From: Streptomyces sp. TLI_105
GTDB lineage: Bacteria; Actinomycetota; Actinomycetes; Streptomycetales; Streptomycetaceae
DNA length: 64,000 bases
NCBI RefSeq assembly: GCF_900105415.1
Contig: NZ_FNSM01000001.1
Span: 2,704,501-2,768,500 of the forward strand
Direction of reading: 5' to 3'
The notes under the pieces: generated by a model
Seen by the model: only the letters and a program-made list of their open reading frames with translations
Databases searched by the model: none
What the model was told of the DNA's origin: nothing
Position numbers and translations under genes: made by a program
Shown here: positions 1 to 8,845 of the stretch, in pieces
Layout: the number at the start of each line of letters is the position of its first letter
How positions within the stretch are numbered: the first letter of the stretch is position 1

Positions 1-7
1 GGGCGGG

Positions 8-331
8 TCACACGCGGGGAAGGGACTCCAGGGCGAGGCCGCCCTCGATGGCGAGGATGCGGTGGAGCCGGGTGGCGACGAGGAGCCGCTGCATCTGGGG
101 CGGCACCCCGCGCAGGACGAGGCGCCGGCCGCAGCGGCCGGCCCTCCGGTGGGCGCCCATGATGACGCCCAGTCCGGTCGCGTCCCAGGAGTCGAGGCCG
201 GTCAGGTCGAGCACCAGGTCGCCGACTCCGTCGTCGACGGCCGAGTGCAGGACCGTACGGGCGTCCGCCGCGCTGCGGACGTCGAGGCGGCCCCCGACGA
301 CCAGCTCGACGTGGTCGCCCCTGATGTGCAT
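8..331 (-). CDS. STAS-domain protein (anti-sigma factor antagonist type)
   Basis: Single-domain STAS protein of about 107 residues. The family (SpoIIAA, RsbV) binds anti-sigma kinases in partner-switching modules. Visible family features are an N-terminal strand (HVELVVGGRLD) and the central DLTGLDSWDATGLGVI segment. There the usual D-S-S/T-G-L-G is D-A-T-G-L-G, so a Thr occupies the position of the phosphorylated Ser of SpoIIAA. The chosen ATG has GGGGAG a few bases upstream. A longer in-frame ATG 48 nt further upstream has no visible ribosome binding site. No sigma factor or anti-sigma kinase is adjacent, so the partner is unknown. Confidence 0.8.
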   Translation of the reverse strand: MHIRGDHVELVVGGRLDVRSAADARTVLHSAVDDGVGDLVLDLTGLDSWDATGLGVIMGAHRRAGRCGRRLVLRGVPPQMQRLLVATRLHRILAIEGGLALESLPRV

Positions 332-457
332 ATGCGCTCCCCGAGAGTGCTCCGTCTTCGCAACAACTGACTGCCGCATCGGCAGATACGTTGCGCCTTG
401 TCAGCGAACCGGTACCGAAATTCACCCCACGGAGTGAGGTGGGGTGGTGGGTCCGGC

Positions 458-1306
458 TCAGTACTTGTAGAAGCCCTGCCCGCTCTTGCGGCCGATGTCA
501 CCCGCGTCCACCATCCGGCGCATCAGCTCCGGCGGCGCGAACTTCTCGTCCTGGGACTCGGTGTAGATGTTGTTGGCGGCGTTCACCAGGATGTCGATGC
601 CGGTGAGGTCGGCGGTGGCGAGCGGGCCCATGGCGTGGCCGAAGCCGAGCTTGCAGGCGATGTCGATGTCCTCGGCGGTGGCGACGCCCGACTCGTGGAG
701 CTTGGCGGCCTCGACGACGAGGGCGGAGATGAGGCGGGTGGTGACGAAGCCGGCGACGTCGCGGTTGACGACGATGCAGGTCTTGCCGACGGACTCGGCG
801 AACGCGCGGGCGGTGGCGAGGGTCTCGTCGCTCGTCTTGTAGCCGCGGACCAGCTCGACGAGCTGCATCATCGGCACGGGCGAGAAGAAGTGGACGCCGA
901 CGACGGCCTCGGGGCGCTCGGTCACCGCGGCGATCTTGGTGATCGGGATCGCGGAGGTGTTGGAGGCGAGGACGGCGCCGTCCTTGACGATCTTGTCGAG
1001 CGAGCGGAAGATGTCGTGCTTGACGTCGAGGTTCTCGAAGACGGCCTCGACGACGACGTCCGCGTCGGCGACGGCGTCGAGCTCGGTGGTGGCGGTGATC
1101 CGGCCGAGCGCGGCCTCGGCGTCCTCGGCGGTGAGCTTGCCCTTGGCGACGAACTTGTCGTACGACGCCTTGATGCCGTCGGTGCCGCGGGTCAGGGCGG
1201 CGTCGGTGACGTCACGCAGGACGACGTCCCAGCCCGCCTGTGCGGAGACCTGCGCGATGCCGGATCCCATGAGTCCGGCCCCGATGACGGCGAGCTTCCT
1301 GGCCAC
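458..1306 (-). CDS. hbd: 3-hydroxybutyryl-CoA dehydrogenase
   Basis: Cytoplasmic NAD(P)-dependent dehydrogenase of 282 residues interconverting acetoacetyl-CoA and 3-hydroxybutyryl-CoA. The length is the family norm. The N-terminal Rossmann fold begins VIGAGLMGSGIAQV. The segment VVGVHFFSPVPMMQLVELV contains the conserved active-site His region, and NRDVAGFVTTRL starts the C-terminal helical domain. The start is GTG with AAAGGGGTGG upstream. In Streptomyces such enzymes feed butyryl-CoA and ethylmalonyl-CoA metabolism; that role is family knowledge. Flanked by a STAS gene and a TetR gene on the same strand with separate intergenic spaces, so probably transcribed alone. Confidence 0.93.
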   Translation of the reverse strand: MARKLAVIGAGLMGSGIAQVSAQAGWDVVLRDVTDAALTRGTDGIKASYDKFVAKGKLTAEDAEAALGRITATTELDAVADADVVVEAVFENLDVKHDIFRSLDKIVKDGAVLASNTSAIPITKIAAVTERPEAVVGVHFFSPVPMMQLVELVRGYKTSDETLATARAFAESVGKTCIVVNRDVAGFVTTRLISALVVEAAKLHESGVATAEDIDIACKLGFGHAMGPLATADLTGIDILVNAANNIYTESQDEKFAPPELMRRMVDAGDIGRKSGQGFYKY

Positions 1307-1456
1307 GATGTTCCACCCCTTTAACGCCTGTTCACTTCTGGCTCTCCGGCGGAGATTAGCGGTCGCGGGGCGCCGTGTGACCGTGAAGTAATGCGCGTCA
1401 CGCCCTCTTTGACGGACGTCACACTCGCGACACCCCTCGGGCGGGCGGAGGAGGGC

Positions 1457-2095
1457 TCAGCCCTCGCGCACGGCGTACGTCAGGACCTTCTCGCTCAGCA
1501 GCTCCTCGATCTCGTCGAGGAGGACGAGGGCCTCGCGGGAGACGGTGGTCGCCTTGCGTCCGGCGGTCATCTCGCGGGTGATGTAGCCGACGACGGCGCT
1601 CTCGATCCAGGTGAGCTGGCCGCCGACGAGCAGCGGCAGCGGGTCGTCGGCGGCCGCGCCGGTCTCCTCGCGCAGGGTGGTCACGACGGCTTCCTGGACC
1701 TGGTCCCGCAGGTGGAAGAGGCGGGCCTTGAGGGTGGGCGCGTGCTCGATGACGTTCATGAAGGCGTCGAAGCCGTCCATGAGCCCGTAGGCGGGTGACA
1801 CGGCCCCGATGTCCTGGCGGAGTTCGCGCAGGACGGCCTGGGCGGCGGACTCGCCCCGGTCGCGGCCGCGGACCATCCGGGCGAGGCGGAGGGTGACGCC
1901 GTCCATCCGGTCGAGGAAGAGGTCCTCCTTGGCCGGGAAGTAGTTGTAGACGGTGTTGACGGAGACGTCCGCCGCCTCGGCGACGTCCGCGACGGTCACG
2001 CTCGCGAAGCCGTGCTCCAGGAAGAGTCCGGTCGCGATGTCCGAGATCCGCTGTTTCGTCTCGCGCTTCTTGCGTTCCCTGAGTCCCTCGGCCAT
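1457..2095 (-). CDS. TetR-family transcriptional regulator
   Basis: 212-residue TetR-type repressor. The N-terminal helix-turn-helix is clear (RISDIATGLFLEHGFASVT, then ADVSVNTVYNYFPAKEDLF, roughly residues 15-62), and the C-terminal ligand-binding domain is divergent as usual. It is transcribed divergently from a two-gene ABC exporter. The short AT-rich space between them holds a perfect 11-bp inverted repeat, so it probably represses the exporter and itself until a ligand binds. The ligand is unknown. Confidence 0.9.
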   Translation of the reverse strand: MAEGLRERKKRETKQRISDIATGLFLEHGFASVTVADVAEAADVSVNTVYNYFPAKEDLFLDRMDGVTLRLARMVRGRDRGESAAQAVLRELRQDIGAVSPAYGLMDGFDAFMNVIEHAPTLKARLFHLRDQVQEAVVTTLREETGAAADDPLPLLVGGQLTWIESAVVGYITREMTAGRKATTVSREALVLLDEIEELLSEKVLTYAVREG

Positions 2096-2113
2096 GGCCT
2101 CATCCTAGACTCC

Positions 2114-2161
2114 CTGAAATTTCGGTGCCTCTGAAATTTTGGAGACGTTGCAAAATTTCAG
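2114..2161. promoter_or_regulatory. Putative TetR operator between regulator and exporter
   Basis: Perfect inverted repeat CTGAAATTTTG / CAAAATTTCAG with a 9-bp spacer, plus an extra direct half-site CTGAAATTT 17 bp to the left. The AT-rich island stands out in GC-rich DNA and lies between the divergent starts of the TetR gene and the ABC transporter gene. This is the expected arrangement for an autorepressing operator. Confidence 0.75.
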
Positions 2162-2183
2162 TGACTCTGTTTTCGTGGTCGTC

Positions 2184-2957
<774 letters not shown>

Positions 2958-2967
2958 GAGACCCGTG

Positions 2968-3717
2968 ATGCTGCTCCACGACACCGCGCTCGTCTTCGGG
3001 CGCTACGCCCGCCAGACCCTGCGCTCCCCGTTCCAGATCTTCTTCGGCGCCCTGATGCCCCTGCTCTACCTGCTCTTCTTCGGGCCGCTGCTCACCGGCC
3101 TCCCGCTGGGCCGCGAGGGCGACTCCTGGCAGATCCTCGTGCCCGGACTGCTGCTCCAGCTCGGCCTCTTCGGCGCCTCGTTCGCCGGTTTCTCGATCAT
3201 CATGGAGAAGAACTGGGGCGTGCTCGACCGGATGCGGGTCACCCCGGTCAGCCGGCTCGCCCTGCTGCTCGGCCGGGTCCTGCGGGACGCCGCGCTCTTC
3301 GTCTTCCAGGCGGTCCTGCTCGTCCTCGTGGCGATCCCCATGGGCCTGAGGGCGCCGGTCGCCGGGGTCCTCATCGGCTTCGGCTTCGTCGCCCTGCTCT
3401 CCGCCGCGCTCGCCTCGCTCTCGTACGCCCTGGCCCTGAAGCTGCGGACCCCGCAGGAGTTCGGGCCCGCGATCAACACGCTCGCGATGCCGGCGATGCT
3501 GCTGTCGGGCCTGATGCTGCCGATGGCCCTCGCCCCCGGCTGGCTCGACGTGGTCTCGCACCTCATGCCCTTCCGCTATCTGGTGGACGCGGTCCGGGAG
3601 GCGTACATCGGCCACTACACGACGCCGACCATGCTGTACGGGGTGCTGGTCGCCCTCGCCCTGACGGCCCTGGCCGTGACGGTCGGCACACGCACGTTCC
3701 GCAGCGCCGGTACGTAA
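2968..3717 (+). CDS. ABC-2 type permease (DrrB-like)
   Basis: Integral membrane subunit of about 249 residues with roughly six hydrophobic helices (for example FGALMPLLYLLFFGPLL, VAGVLIGFGFVALLSAAL, MLLSGLMLPMALAP). It has the ABC-2 family hallmark MPFRYLVDAVREAYIG near the C-terminus. It pairs with the preceding ATPase: AGGAG overlaps that gene's last codons, seven bases before this ATG. A GTG directly in front is an alternative start. Together they should form an exporter controlled by the divergent TetR protein. Confidence 0.9.
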   Translation: MLLHDTALVFGRYARQTLRSPFQIFFGALMPLLYLLFFGPLLTGLPLGREGDSWQILVPGLLLQLGLFGASFAGFSIIMEKNWGVLDRMRVTPVSRLALLLGRVLRDAALFVFQAVLLVLVAIPMGLRAPVAGVLIGFGFVALLSAALASLSYALALKLRTPQEFGPAINTLAMPAMLLSGLMLPMALAPGWLDVVSHLMPFRYLVDAVREAYIGHYTTPTMLYGVLVALALTALAVTVGTRTFRSAGT

Positions 3718-3730
3718 CTAGGCTGGACCC

Positions 3731-4303
3731 ATGGTCAATCTGACGCGCATCTACACCCGTACCGGCGACAAGGGCACCACGGCGCTCGGTGACATGAGCC
3801 GGACCGCCAAGACGGATCTGCGGATCTCGGCCTACGCCGACGCCAACGAGGCCAACGCCGCCATCGGGACGGCCATCGCCCTCGGGCAGCTCGACGAGGA
3901 CGTCGTGAAGGTCCTCGTCCGGATCCAGAACGACCTCTTCGACGTGGGCGCCGACCTCTGCACGCCGGTGGTGGAGAACCCCGAGTACCCGCCGCTGCGC
4001 GTCGAGCAGGCGTACGTCGACAAGCTGGAGGCCGACTGCGACCGCTTCCTGGAGGAGCTGGAGAAGCTGCGCTCCTTCATCCTGCCGGGCGGCACGCCCG
4101 GCGCGGCCCTGCTGCACCAGGCGTGCACGGTGGTCCGGCGGGCGGAGCGCTCCACGTGGGCGGCCCTGGAGGTGCACGGCGAGACGATGAACGCCCTGAC
4201 CGCCACGTACCTCAACCGGCTATCGGACCTGCTCTTCATCCTTGCCCGTACCGCGAACAAGGAGGTCGGGGACGTGCTCTGGGTGCCGGGCGGGGACCGC
4301 TGA
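3731..4303 (+). CDS. Cob(I)yrinic acid a,c-diamide adenosyltransferase (PduO type)
   Basis: 190-residue ATP:cob(I)alamin adenosyltransferase that makes adenosylcobalamin. The N-terminal ATP-binding motif TRTGDKGTTALGD and the C-terminal VRRAERSTWA and YLNRLSDLLFILAR segments are diagnostic of the PduO/MMAB family, including the Arg and Asn-Arg residues used for ATP and corrinoid binding. Adenosylcobalamin would serve methylmalonyl- and ethylmalonyl-CoA mutases and class II ribonucleotide reductase. Its last 84 bases overlap the 3' end of the convergent membrane-protein gene. Confidence 0.95.
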   Translation: MVNLTRIYTRTGDKGTTALGDMSRTAKTDLRISAYADANEANAAIGTAIALGQLDEDVVKVLVRIQNDLFDVGADLCTPVVENPEYPPLRVEQAYVDKLEADCDRFLEELEKLRSFILPGGTPGAALLHQACTVVRRAERSTWAALEVHGETMNALTATYLNRLSDLLFILARTANKEVGDVLWVPGGDR

Positions 4304-4843
4304 TCCGGCGTCCGGCTCCCTCTTCTGCCAGACGAGATAGCTGAGCGCGATCAGACCGTGGATGCCGACGGCCCGCCAGGCGCCGTACATCCAGCTCCGC
4401 AGGCCGTCGGTGTTCCCGTCGTCGCCGACGTACGCCATGGCGAGGAGCAGCAGGACCGTGGCGACGGCGCCGCCGACGAGCGAGCCCAGCCAGATCCTGC
4501 CCTCGTGGCGGGCGTGGGCCAGGCCGTACCGGGGCGGCTTCGGGGGCGGCGGGCCGCCGCCGAGGCGGTGGGCGGCGTGGCCGTCGAGCCATTTCACGGT
4601 GCGGTGGCCGTGGCCGACGGTGTAGCCGATGTACAGCGCGGCGAGTCCGTGCTCCCAGCCGGGGTCCGCGCCGTTCTTGAGGTCGATCGCGGTGGCGACG
4701 AGGAGCACGAGCTCCAGGACCGGCTCGCAGAGCAGCAGCGCCAGGCCGGTCCGGGGCATCTTCAGGAGATAGCGGGTGGCGAGGCCGGCGGCCAGCAGGA
4801 CCCAGAAGCCGACCTCGCAGAGCACGATCAGCGTGACGATCAC
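4220..4843 (-). CDS. Integral membrane protein, unknown function
   Basis: 207 residues with about five hydrophobic segments (IVTLIVLCEVGFWVLLAAGL, TGLALLLCEPVLELVLLVATAI, LAALYIGYTVGHG, SLVGGAVATVLLLLAMAYVG, VGIHGLIALSYLVWQ) and a polar C-terminal tail. I do not recognise a family with certainty. The gene runs against the adenosyltransferase and overlaps its coding end by 84 nt. The final stretch is basic and hydrophilic, so the last ~28 residues may be an extension forced by the overlap. Confidence 0.7.
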   Translation of the reverse strand: MIVTLIVLCEVGFWVLLAAGLATRYLLKMPRTGLALLLCEPVLELVLLVATAIDLKNGADPGWEHGLAALYIGYTVGHGHRTVKWLDGHAAHRLGGGPPPPKPPRYGLAHARHEGRIWLGSLVGGAVATVLLLLAMAYVGDDGNTDGLRSWMYGAWRAVGIHGLIALSYLVWQKREPDAGSAVPARHPEHVPDLLVRGTGKDEEQVR

Positions 4844-5005
4844 GGCGGTTCCCCCTTCGGTTCCCCTTCAGCGTCCCGTGGGGCCGGGCCCGGTTCGTCG
4901 TCGCCGGTGACGAAGTCCGTCTACATCCTTCGACGGAGGGCGGCGCACGCGCGGATCGGCCCGCACGACGAGGTCCACGCGCACGCGGGCGTGTTGGATG
5001 AGTAC

Positions 5006-6187
5006 GTGACGCTCCCCCGCCCCCACCGCATCGACCTGTTCATCGCCGCCACCGGCCTGGTCGGCGGGCTGATCCTGTGGTCGTTCGGGCTGTACGTGAC
5101 GGGGGACCACGTCTTCGGACAGCGCTGGGCGACGCTCGTCCCGCTGGCCGTGATGTCCGGGACGGAGGCCGTGCGCCGCACAGCTCCCCGGGCCGCCCTG
5201 ATCGTCGGAACCCTCGCGATCGTCGCGGACCAGTTCACCAAGGGGAACCTGGCGACGGTCCTGATGTTCACGGACGTGGTCTACGCGGCCGTGGTGTACG
5301 GGCCGCCGGCCTCGGCGCGCCGCATCCCGTACACGACCGGTCTGATCACGGTCGGGATCACGGTCGTCCTGCTGATCTGGTGGCAGAACGCGCTCGCACT
5401 CCTCGTCGGGGTGCTCAGCGGCATGATCTCCTTCCTGCCCGCGATCACGGGCGCGATCGTCCGCAACCACCGCGAGGCGGCGGACGCCGCCCGGCTGCGG
5501 GCCGAACAGACCGCGCTGCTCGCCGAGATGGACCGGGCGCAGGCGGTGGTGGCCGAGCGGGCCCGGATGGCGCGCGAGCTGCACGACATGGTCGCGAACC
5601 ACCTCTCGGCGATCGCGATCCACTCCACGGCCGCGCTCTCCCTCGACGAACCGGCCACCACCCGGCGGGCGCTGACGGTGATCCGGGAGAACAGCGTGGC
5701 GGGCCTCGCCGAGATGCGGCGGCTCATCGGACTCCTCCGGGACAGCGGCGGGGACGCGGAACCGGGGGCGGTGCCGAGCCTCGACGCCCTGGACGGTCTG
5801 CTCGCCCAGGCCCGTACGAACGGCTCGTCCGGCGGCCTGGAGTTCGTCCTCGAGGACACCCGGCGCGCGGGCGGAGCCGCCCTGCCGGCGCCGGTGGAGC
5901 TGGCCGCGTACCGGATCGTGCAGGAGTCGCTGACCAATGCGGTCAAGCACGCCTCCCCCGGTACGGTCACCGTACGGGTCGGCCACGGCGACGGGGTCCT
6001 GACGGTGGACGTCGACTCGCCGTACGGGAAGCGGCCGGGGCCGGGGGCGCCCGGAACGGGTTCGGGTCTGGTGGGGATGCGGGAGCGCGCCGAGCTGCTC
6101 GGCGGGGAGTTCCGGGCGGCGGCCACGGGAGCGGTCTGGCGGGTGCGGGCGGTGCTGCCCGCGGACGAGAAGGCGGGGAGCGCATGA
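5006..6187 (+). CDS. Sensor histidine kinase (NarL-partner type)
   Basis: About 393 residues. The N-terminal half has four to five transmembrane helices and no large extracellular domain. It is followed by a HisKA_3 dimerisation box MARELHDMVANHLSAI (His near residue 193), an N-box TNAVKHA and a G-box GSGLVGMRERAELLGG. It should autophosphorylate and pass phosphate to the response regulator whose ATG overlaps its TGA. Start chosen at GTG before TLPRPHRIDLF; another GTG lies 15 nt upstream. The signal is unknown; such few-loop sensors usually sense the membrane. Confidence 0.9.
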   Translation: MTLPRPHRIDLFIAATGLVGGLILWSFGLYVTGDHVFGQRWATLVPLAVMSGTEAVRRTAPRAALIVGTLAIVADQFTKGNLATVLMFTDVVYAAVVYGPPASARRIPYTTGLITVGITVVLLIWWQNALALLVGVLSGMISFLPAITGAIVRNHREAADAARLRAEQTALLAEMDRAQAVVAERARMARELHDMVANHLSAIAIHSTAALSLDEPATTRRALTVIRENSVAGLAEMRRLIGLLRDSGGDAEPGAVPSLDALDGLLAQARTNGSSGGLEFVLEDTRRAGGAALPAPVELAAYRIVQESLTNAVKHASPGTVTVRVGHGDGVLTVDVDSPYGKRPGPGAPGTGSGLVGMRERAELLGGEFRAAATGAVWRVRAVLPADEKAGSA

Positions 6188-6822
6188 CGATCCGGGTGGT
6201 CGTGGCCGAGGACCAGTCCGCGGTACGGGCGGGGCTCGTGCTGATCCTGGGCAGCGCGCCGGACATCGAGGTGGTCGGCGAGGCGGCGGACGGCGAGCGG
6301 GCGGTGGAGCTGGCCCGCGAACTGCGCCCGGACCTGGTCCTGATGGATGTGCAGATGCCCCGGATGGACGGGGTGACGGCGACCCGTCTGGTGGTGTCGG
6401 AGGGCCTCGCCGATGTGCTCGTCCTGACGACGTTCGACCTGGACACCTACGTCTTCGGGGCACTGCGGGCCGGGGCCTCGGGCTTCCTGCTGAAGGACAC
6501 GGAAGCGAAGGACCTGATCACGGCGGTGCGGACGGTGGCGCGCGGCGAGGGCCTGATCGCCCCGGCGGTGACGCGGCGGCTGATCGCGGAGTTCGCGGCC
6601 CCGAGCCGTCCGGTGACGGACTCCGCCGTACTGGATGCGCTGACGCCCCGGGAGCGGGAGGTGCTCTCCGCGCTGGGGCTCGGTCTGTCGAACGCGGAGA
6701 TCGCGGTACGTCTCGACATGGCGGAGGCGACGGTGAAGACGCACGTCAGCAAGGTGCTGGGGAAGCTGGCGCTGCGGAGCCGGGTCCAAGCGGCGGTGTT
6801 GGCGCAGGAGTTGGGGGTTTAG
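6184..6822 (+). CDS. NarL/FixJ-family response regulator
   Basis: 212-residue DNA-binding regulator. The receiver domain has the acidic pair in VVVAEDQ, phosphoacceptor Asp55 in LVLMDVQMP, and Lys104 in FLLKDTEAKD. The C-terminal LuxR HTH is LTPREREVLSALGLGLSNAEIA then VKTHVSKVLGKLALRSR. It is translationally coupled to the kinase by an ATGA overlap. Targets are not evident; the chitinase gene downstream has its own promoter. Confidence 0.94.
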   Translation: MTIRVVVAEDQSAVRAGLVLILGSAPDIEVVGEAADGERAVELARELRPDLVLMDVQMPRMDGVTATRLVVSEGLADVLVLTTFDLDTYVFGALRAGASGFLLKDTEAKDLITAVRTVARGEGLIAPAVTRRLIAEFAAPSRPVTDSAVLDALTPREREVLSALGLGLSNAEIAVRLDMAEATVKTHVSKVLGKLALRSRVQAAVLAQELGV

Positions 6823-6838
6823 CGGATCTTTGCCGACG

Positions 6839-6881
6839 TTGGTCTGGACCTCTTGACGATTGGTCCAGACCTTCCTACGCT
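6839..6881 (+). promoter_or_regulatory. Chitinase promoter with two DasR-type direct repeats
   Basis: Two near-identical 13-mers, TTGGTCTGGACCT and TTGGTCCAGACCT, start 21 bp apart. Each resembles half-conserved DasR sites (consensus around TGGTCTAGACCA) and the direct repeats known from Streptomyces chitinase promoters. A -35 TTGACG lies between them. The second repeat fills the 17-bp spacer before a -10 TACGCT. Binding there would block RNA polymerase, which fits repression relieved by N-acetylglucosamine metabolites. Confidence 0.8.
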
Positions 6882-6944
6882 CGCGGGGCGCGCGCACCTT
6901 TCGGACCACCCCCACCCTGTCCGTCCGCAACTTGAGGAGCACCG

Positions 6945-8792
6945 TTGAGCACTCAAGCACCGACGCGCAGAGCAGGGTTCAGACACCGGACCGCCGCCGG
7001 ACTGACCGCCCTGATCCTGCCCCTGGCCGCCATGGTCGGCCTCGCCTCCCCCGCCGAAGCCGCCGCCTCGGCCACCGCGACCTACACCAAGCCCCAGGAC
7101 TGGGGCACCGGCTTCGAGGGCAAGTGGACGGTGAAGAACACCGGCACCACCACCCTCACCTCCTGGACCGTCGAGTGGGACTACCCCTCCGGCACCGCCG
7201 TCACCTCCGCCTGGGACGCCACCGTCACCGGCTCCGGCACCCACTGGACCGCCAAGAACGTCGGCTGGAACGGCACCCTCGCCCCCGGCGCCTCCGTCTC
7301 CTTCGGCTACAACGGCACCGGCTCCGGCGCACCCACCGGCTGCAAGATCAACGGCGCTCCCTGCGACGGCACCACCCAGCCGGGCGACAACCCGCCCTCG
7401 GCCCCCGGCACCCCGGTCGCCTCGAACATCACCGACACCTCGGCGAAGCTCACCTGGACCGCGGCCACCGACGACAAGGGCGTCAAGAACTACGACGTCC
7501 TGCGCGACGGCACCAAGGTGACCACCACCACCGGCCTCACGTTCACCGACAGCGGCCTCACGGCGGGCACCAACTACTCGTACACCGTCGTCGCCCGCGA
7601 CACCATCGACCAGACCGGCCCCGCCGCCGGCCCGGTCGCCGTCCGCACCACCGGCGGAGGCGGCGGCCAGCCCCTCCCGAACGCCGTGAAGATGGGCTAC
7701 TTCGCCAACTGGGGCGTCTACGGGCGCAACTACCACGTGAAGAACATCGTGACCTCCGGCTCCGCGTCGAAGATCACGCACATCAACTACGCCTTCGGCA
7801 ACGTCCAGAACGGCAAGTGCACCATCGGCGACGCCTACGCCGACTACGACAAGGCCTACACCGCCGACCAGTCCGTCGACGGCGTCGCCGACACCTGGGA
7901 CCAGCCGCTGCGCGGCAACTTCAACCAGCTCCGCAAGCTGAAGAAGGCCTACCCGAACATCAAGGTCCTGTGGTCCTTCGGCGGCTGGACCTGGTCCGGC
8001 GGCTTCGGCCAGGCCGTGCAGAACCCGACCGCCTTCGCCCAGTCCTGCTACGACCTGGTCGAGGACCCGCGCTGGGCCGACGTCTTCGACGGCATCGACC
8101 TGGACTGGGAGTACCCCAACGCCTGCGGCCTGTCCTGCGACACCAGCGGCGCGGCCGCCTTCAAGAACATGATGCAGGCCATGCGCGCCAAGTTCGGTGC
8201 CAACAACCTGGTCACCGCGGCCGTCACCGCCGACGCCTCCACGGGCGGCAAGATCGACGCCGCCGACTACGCGGGCGCCGCGCAGTACATGAACTGGTTC
8301 AACGTCATGACGTACGACTTCTTCGGCGCCTGGGAGGCGAAGGGTCCGACGGCCCCGCACTCCCCGCTCACCTCGTACGCCGGCATCCCGCAGGCGGGCT
8401 TCAACTCCGCCGAGGCGATCGCCAAGTTCAAGGCGAAGGGCGTCCCCGCCAACAAGCTCCTCCTCGGCATCGGCTTCTACGGCCGCGGCTGGACCGGCGT
8501 CACCCAGTCCGCCCCCGGCGGCACGGCGACCGGCCCGGCGCAGGGCACGTACGAGCAGGGCATCGAGGACTACAAGGTCCTCAAGAACTCCTGCCCGGCC
8601 AACGGCACCGTCGCGGGCACGGCGTACGCCCACTGCGGCACCAACTGGTGGAGCTACGACACCCCCGCCACCGTGAACTCGAAGATGAGCTGGGCCAAGA
8701 ACCAGGGCCTCGGCGGAGCGTTCTTCTGGGAGTTCAGCGGCGACACCGGCAACGGCGAGCTGGTCGGCGCCATCAACAGCGGCCTGAGCTAG
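6945..8792 (+). CDS. Secreted GH18 chitinase with CBM2 and fibronectin III domains
   Basis: 615-residue secreted endochitinase. A Sec-type signal peptide (LTALILPLAAMVGLASPAEAA) ends near residue 40. A cellulose/chitin-binding CBM2-type module follows to about residue 138, an FnIII domain at about 151-237, a Gly-rich linker, then the GH18 barrel to the end. The catalytic motif DGIDLDWEYP places the acid/base Glu at residue 389; SFGGWTW is the other GH18 signature. The start is TTG with GAGGAG six bases upstream. It hydrolyses chitin to oligosaccharides and is under a DasR-like promoter. Confidence 0.95.
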   Translation: MSTQAPTRRAGFRHRTAAGLTALILPLAAMVGLASPAEAAASATATYTKPQDWGTGFEGKWTVKNTGTTTLTSWTVEWDYPSGTAVTSAWDATVTGSGTHWTAKNVGWNGTLAPGASVSFGYNGTGSGAPTGCKINGAPCDGTTQPGDNPPSAPGTPVASNITDTSAKLTWTAATDDKGVKNYDVLRDGTKVTTTTGLTFTDSGLTAGTNYSYTVVARDTIDQTGPAAGPVAVRTTGGGGGQPLPNAVKMGYFANWGVYGRNYHVKNIVTSGSASKITHINYAFGNVQNGKCTIGDAYADYDKAYTADQSVDGVADTWDQPLRGNFNQLRKLKKAYPNIKVLWSFGGWTWSGGFGQAVQNPTAFAQSCYDLVEDPRWADVFDGIDLDWEYPNACGLSCDTSGAAAFKNMMQAMRAKFGANNLVTAAVTADASTGGKIDAADYAGAAQYMNWFNVMTYDFFGAWEAKGPTAPHSPLTSYAGIPQAGFNSAEAIAKFKAKGVPANKLLLGIGFYGRGWTGVTQSAPGGTATGPAQGTYEQGIEDYKVLKNSCPANGTVAGTAYAHCGTNWWSYDTPATVNSKMSWAKNQGLGGAFFWEFSGDTGNGELVGAINSGLS

Positions 8793-8801
8793 GCACAGCA
8801 A

Positions 8802-8838
8802 AGAAGCGGGGACGGCGCAGCACGCCGTCCCCGCTTCT
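8802..8838. terminator. Bidirectional hairpin terminator
   Basis: Perfect 16-bp stem (AGAAGCGGGGACGGCG and its complement) with a 5-base loop, between the convergent chitinase and DUF2550 genes. It could serve both strands. There is no U-tract, as is common in Streptomyces. Confidence 0.85.
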
Positions 8839-8845
8839 CCACGTT

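Noticed and set aside
398..1324. 308-codon plus-strand open frame opposite hbd
   Set aside because: Antisense shadow of a clear dehydrogenase gene; Gly/Asp/Val-rich composition produced by the GC bias.
1410..1421. TGACG-GA-CGTCA palindrome upstream of hbd
   Set aside because: Only 5-bp arms, frequent by chance in such DNA; not enough to call an operator.
3718..3730. Cobalamin riboswitch before the adenosyltransferase
   Set aside because: Only 13 bp separate it from the permease gene, leaving no room for the aptamer.
4358..5005. N-terminal extension of the sensor kinase
   Set aside because: The open frame crosses the convergent membrane-protein gene and is not kinase-like.
6819..8801. 660-codon minus-strand frame across the chitinase
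   Set aside because: Mirror of the chitinase reading frame, low complexity, no domain, no ribosome binding site.
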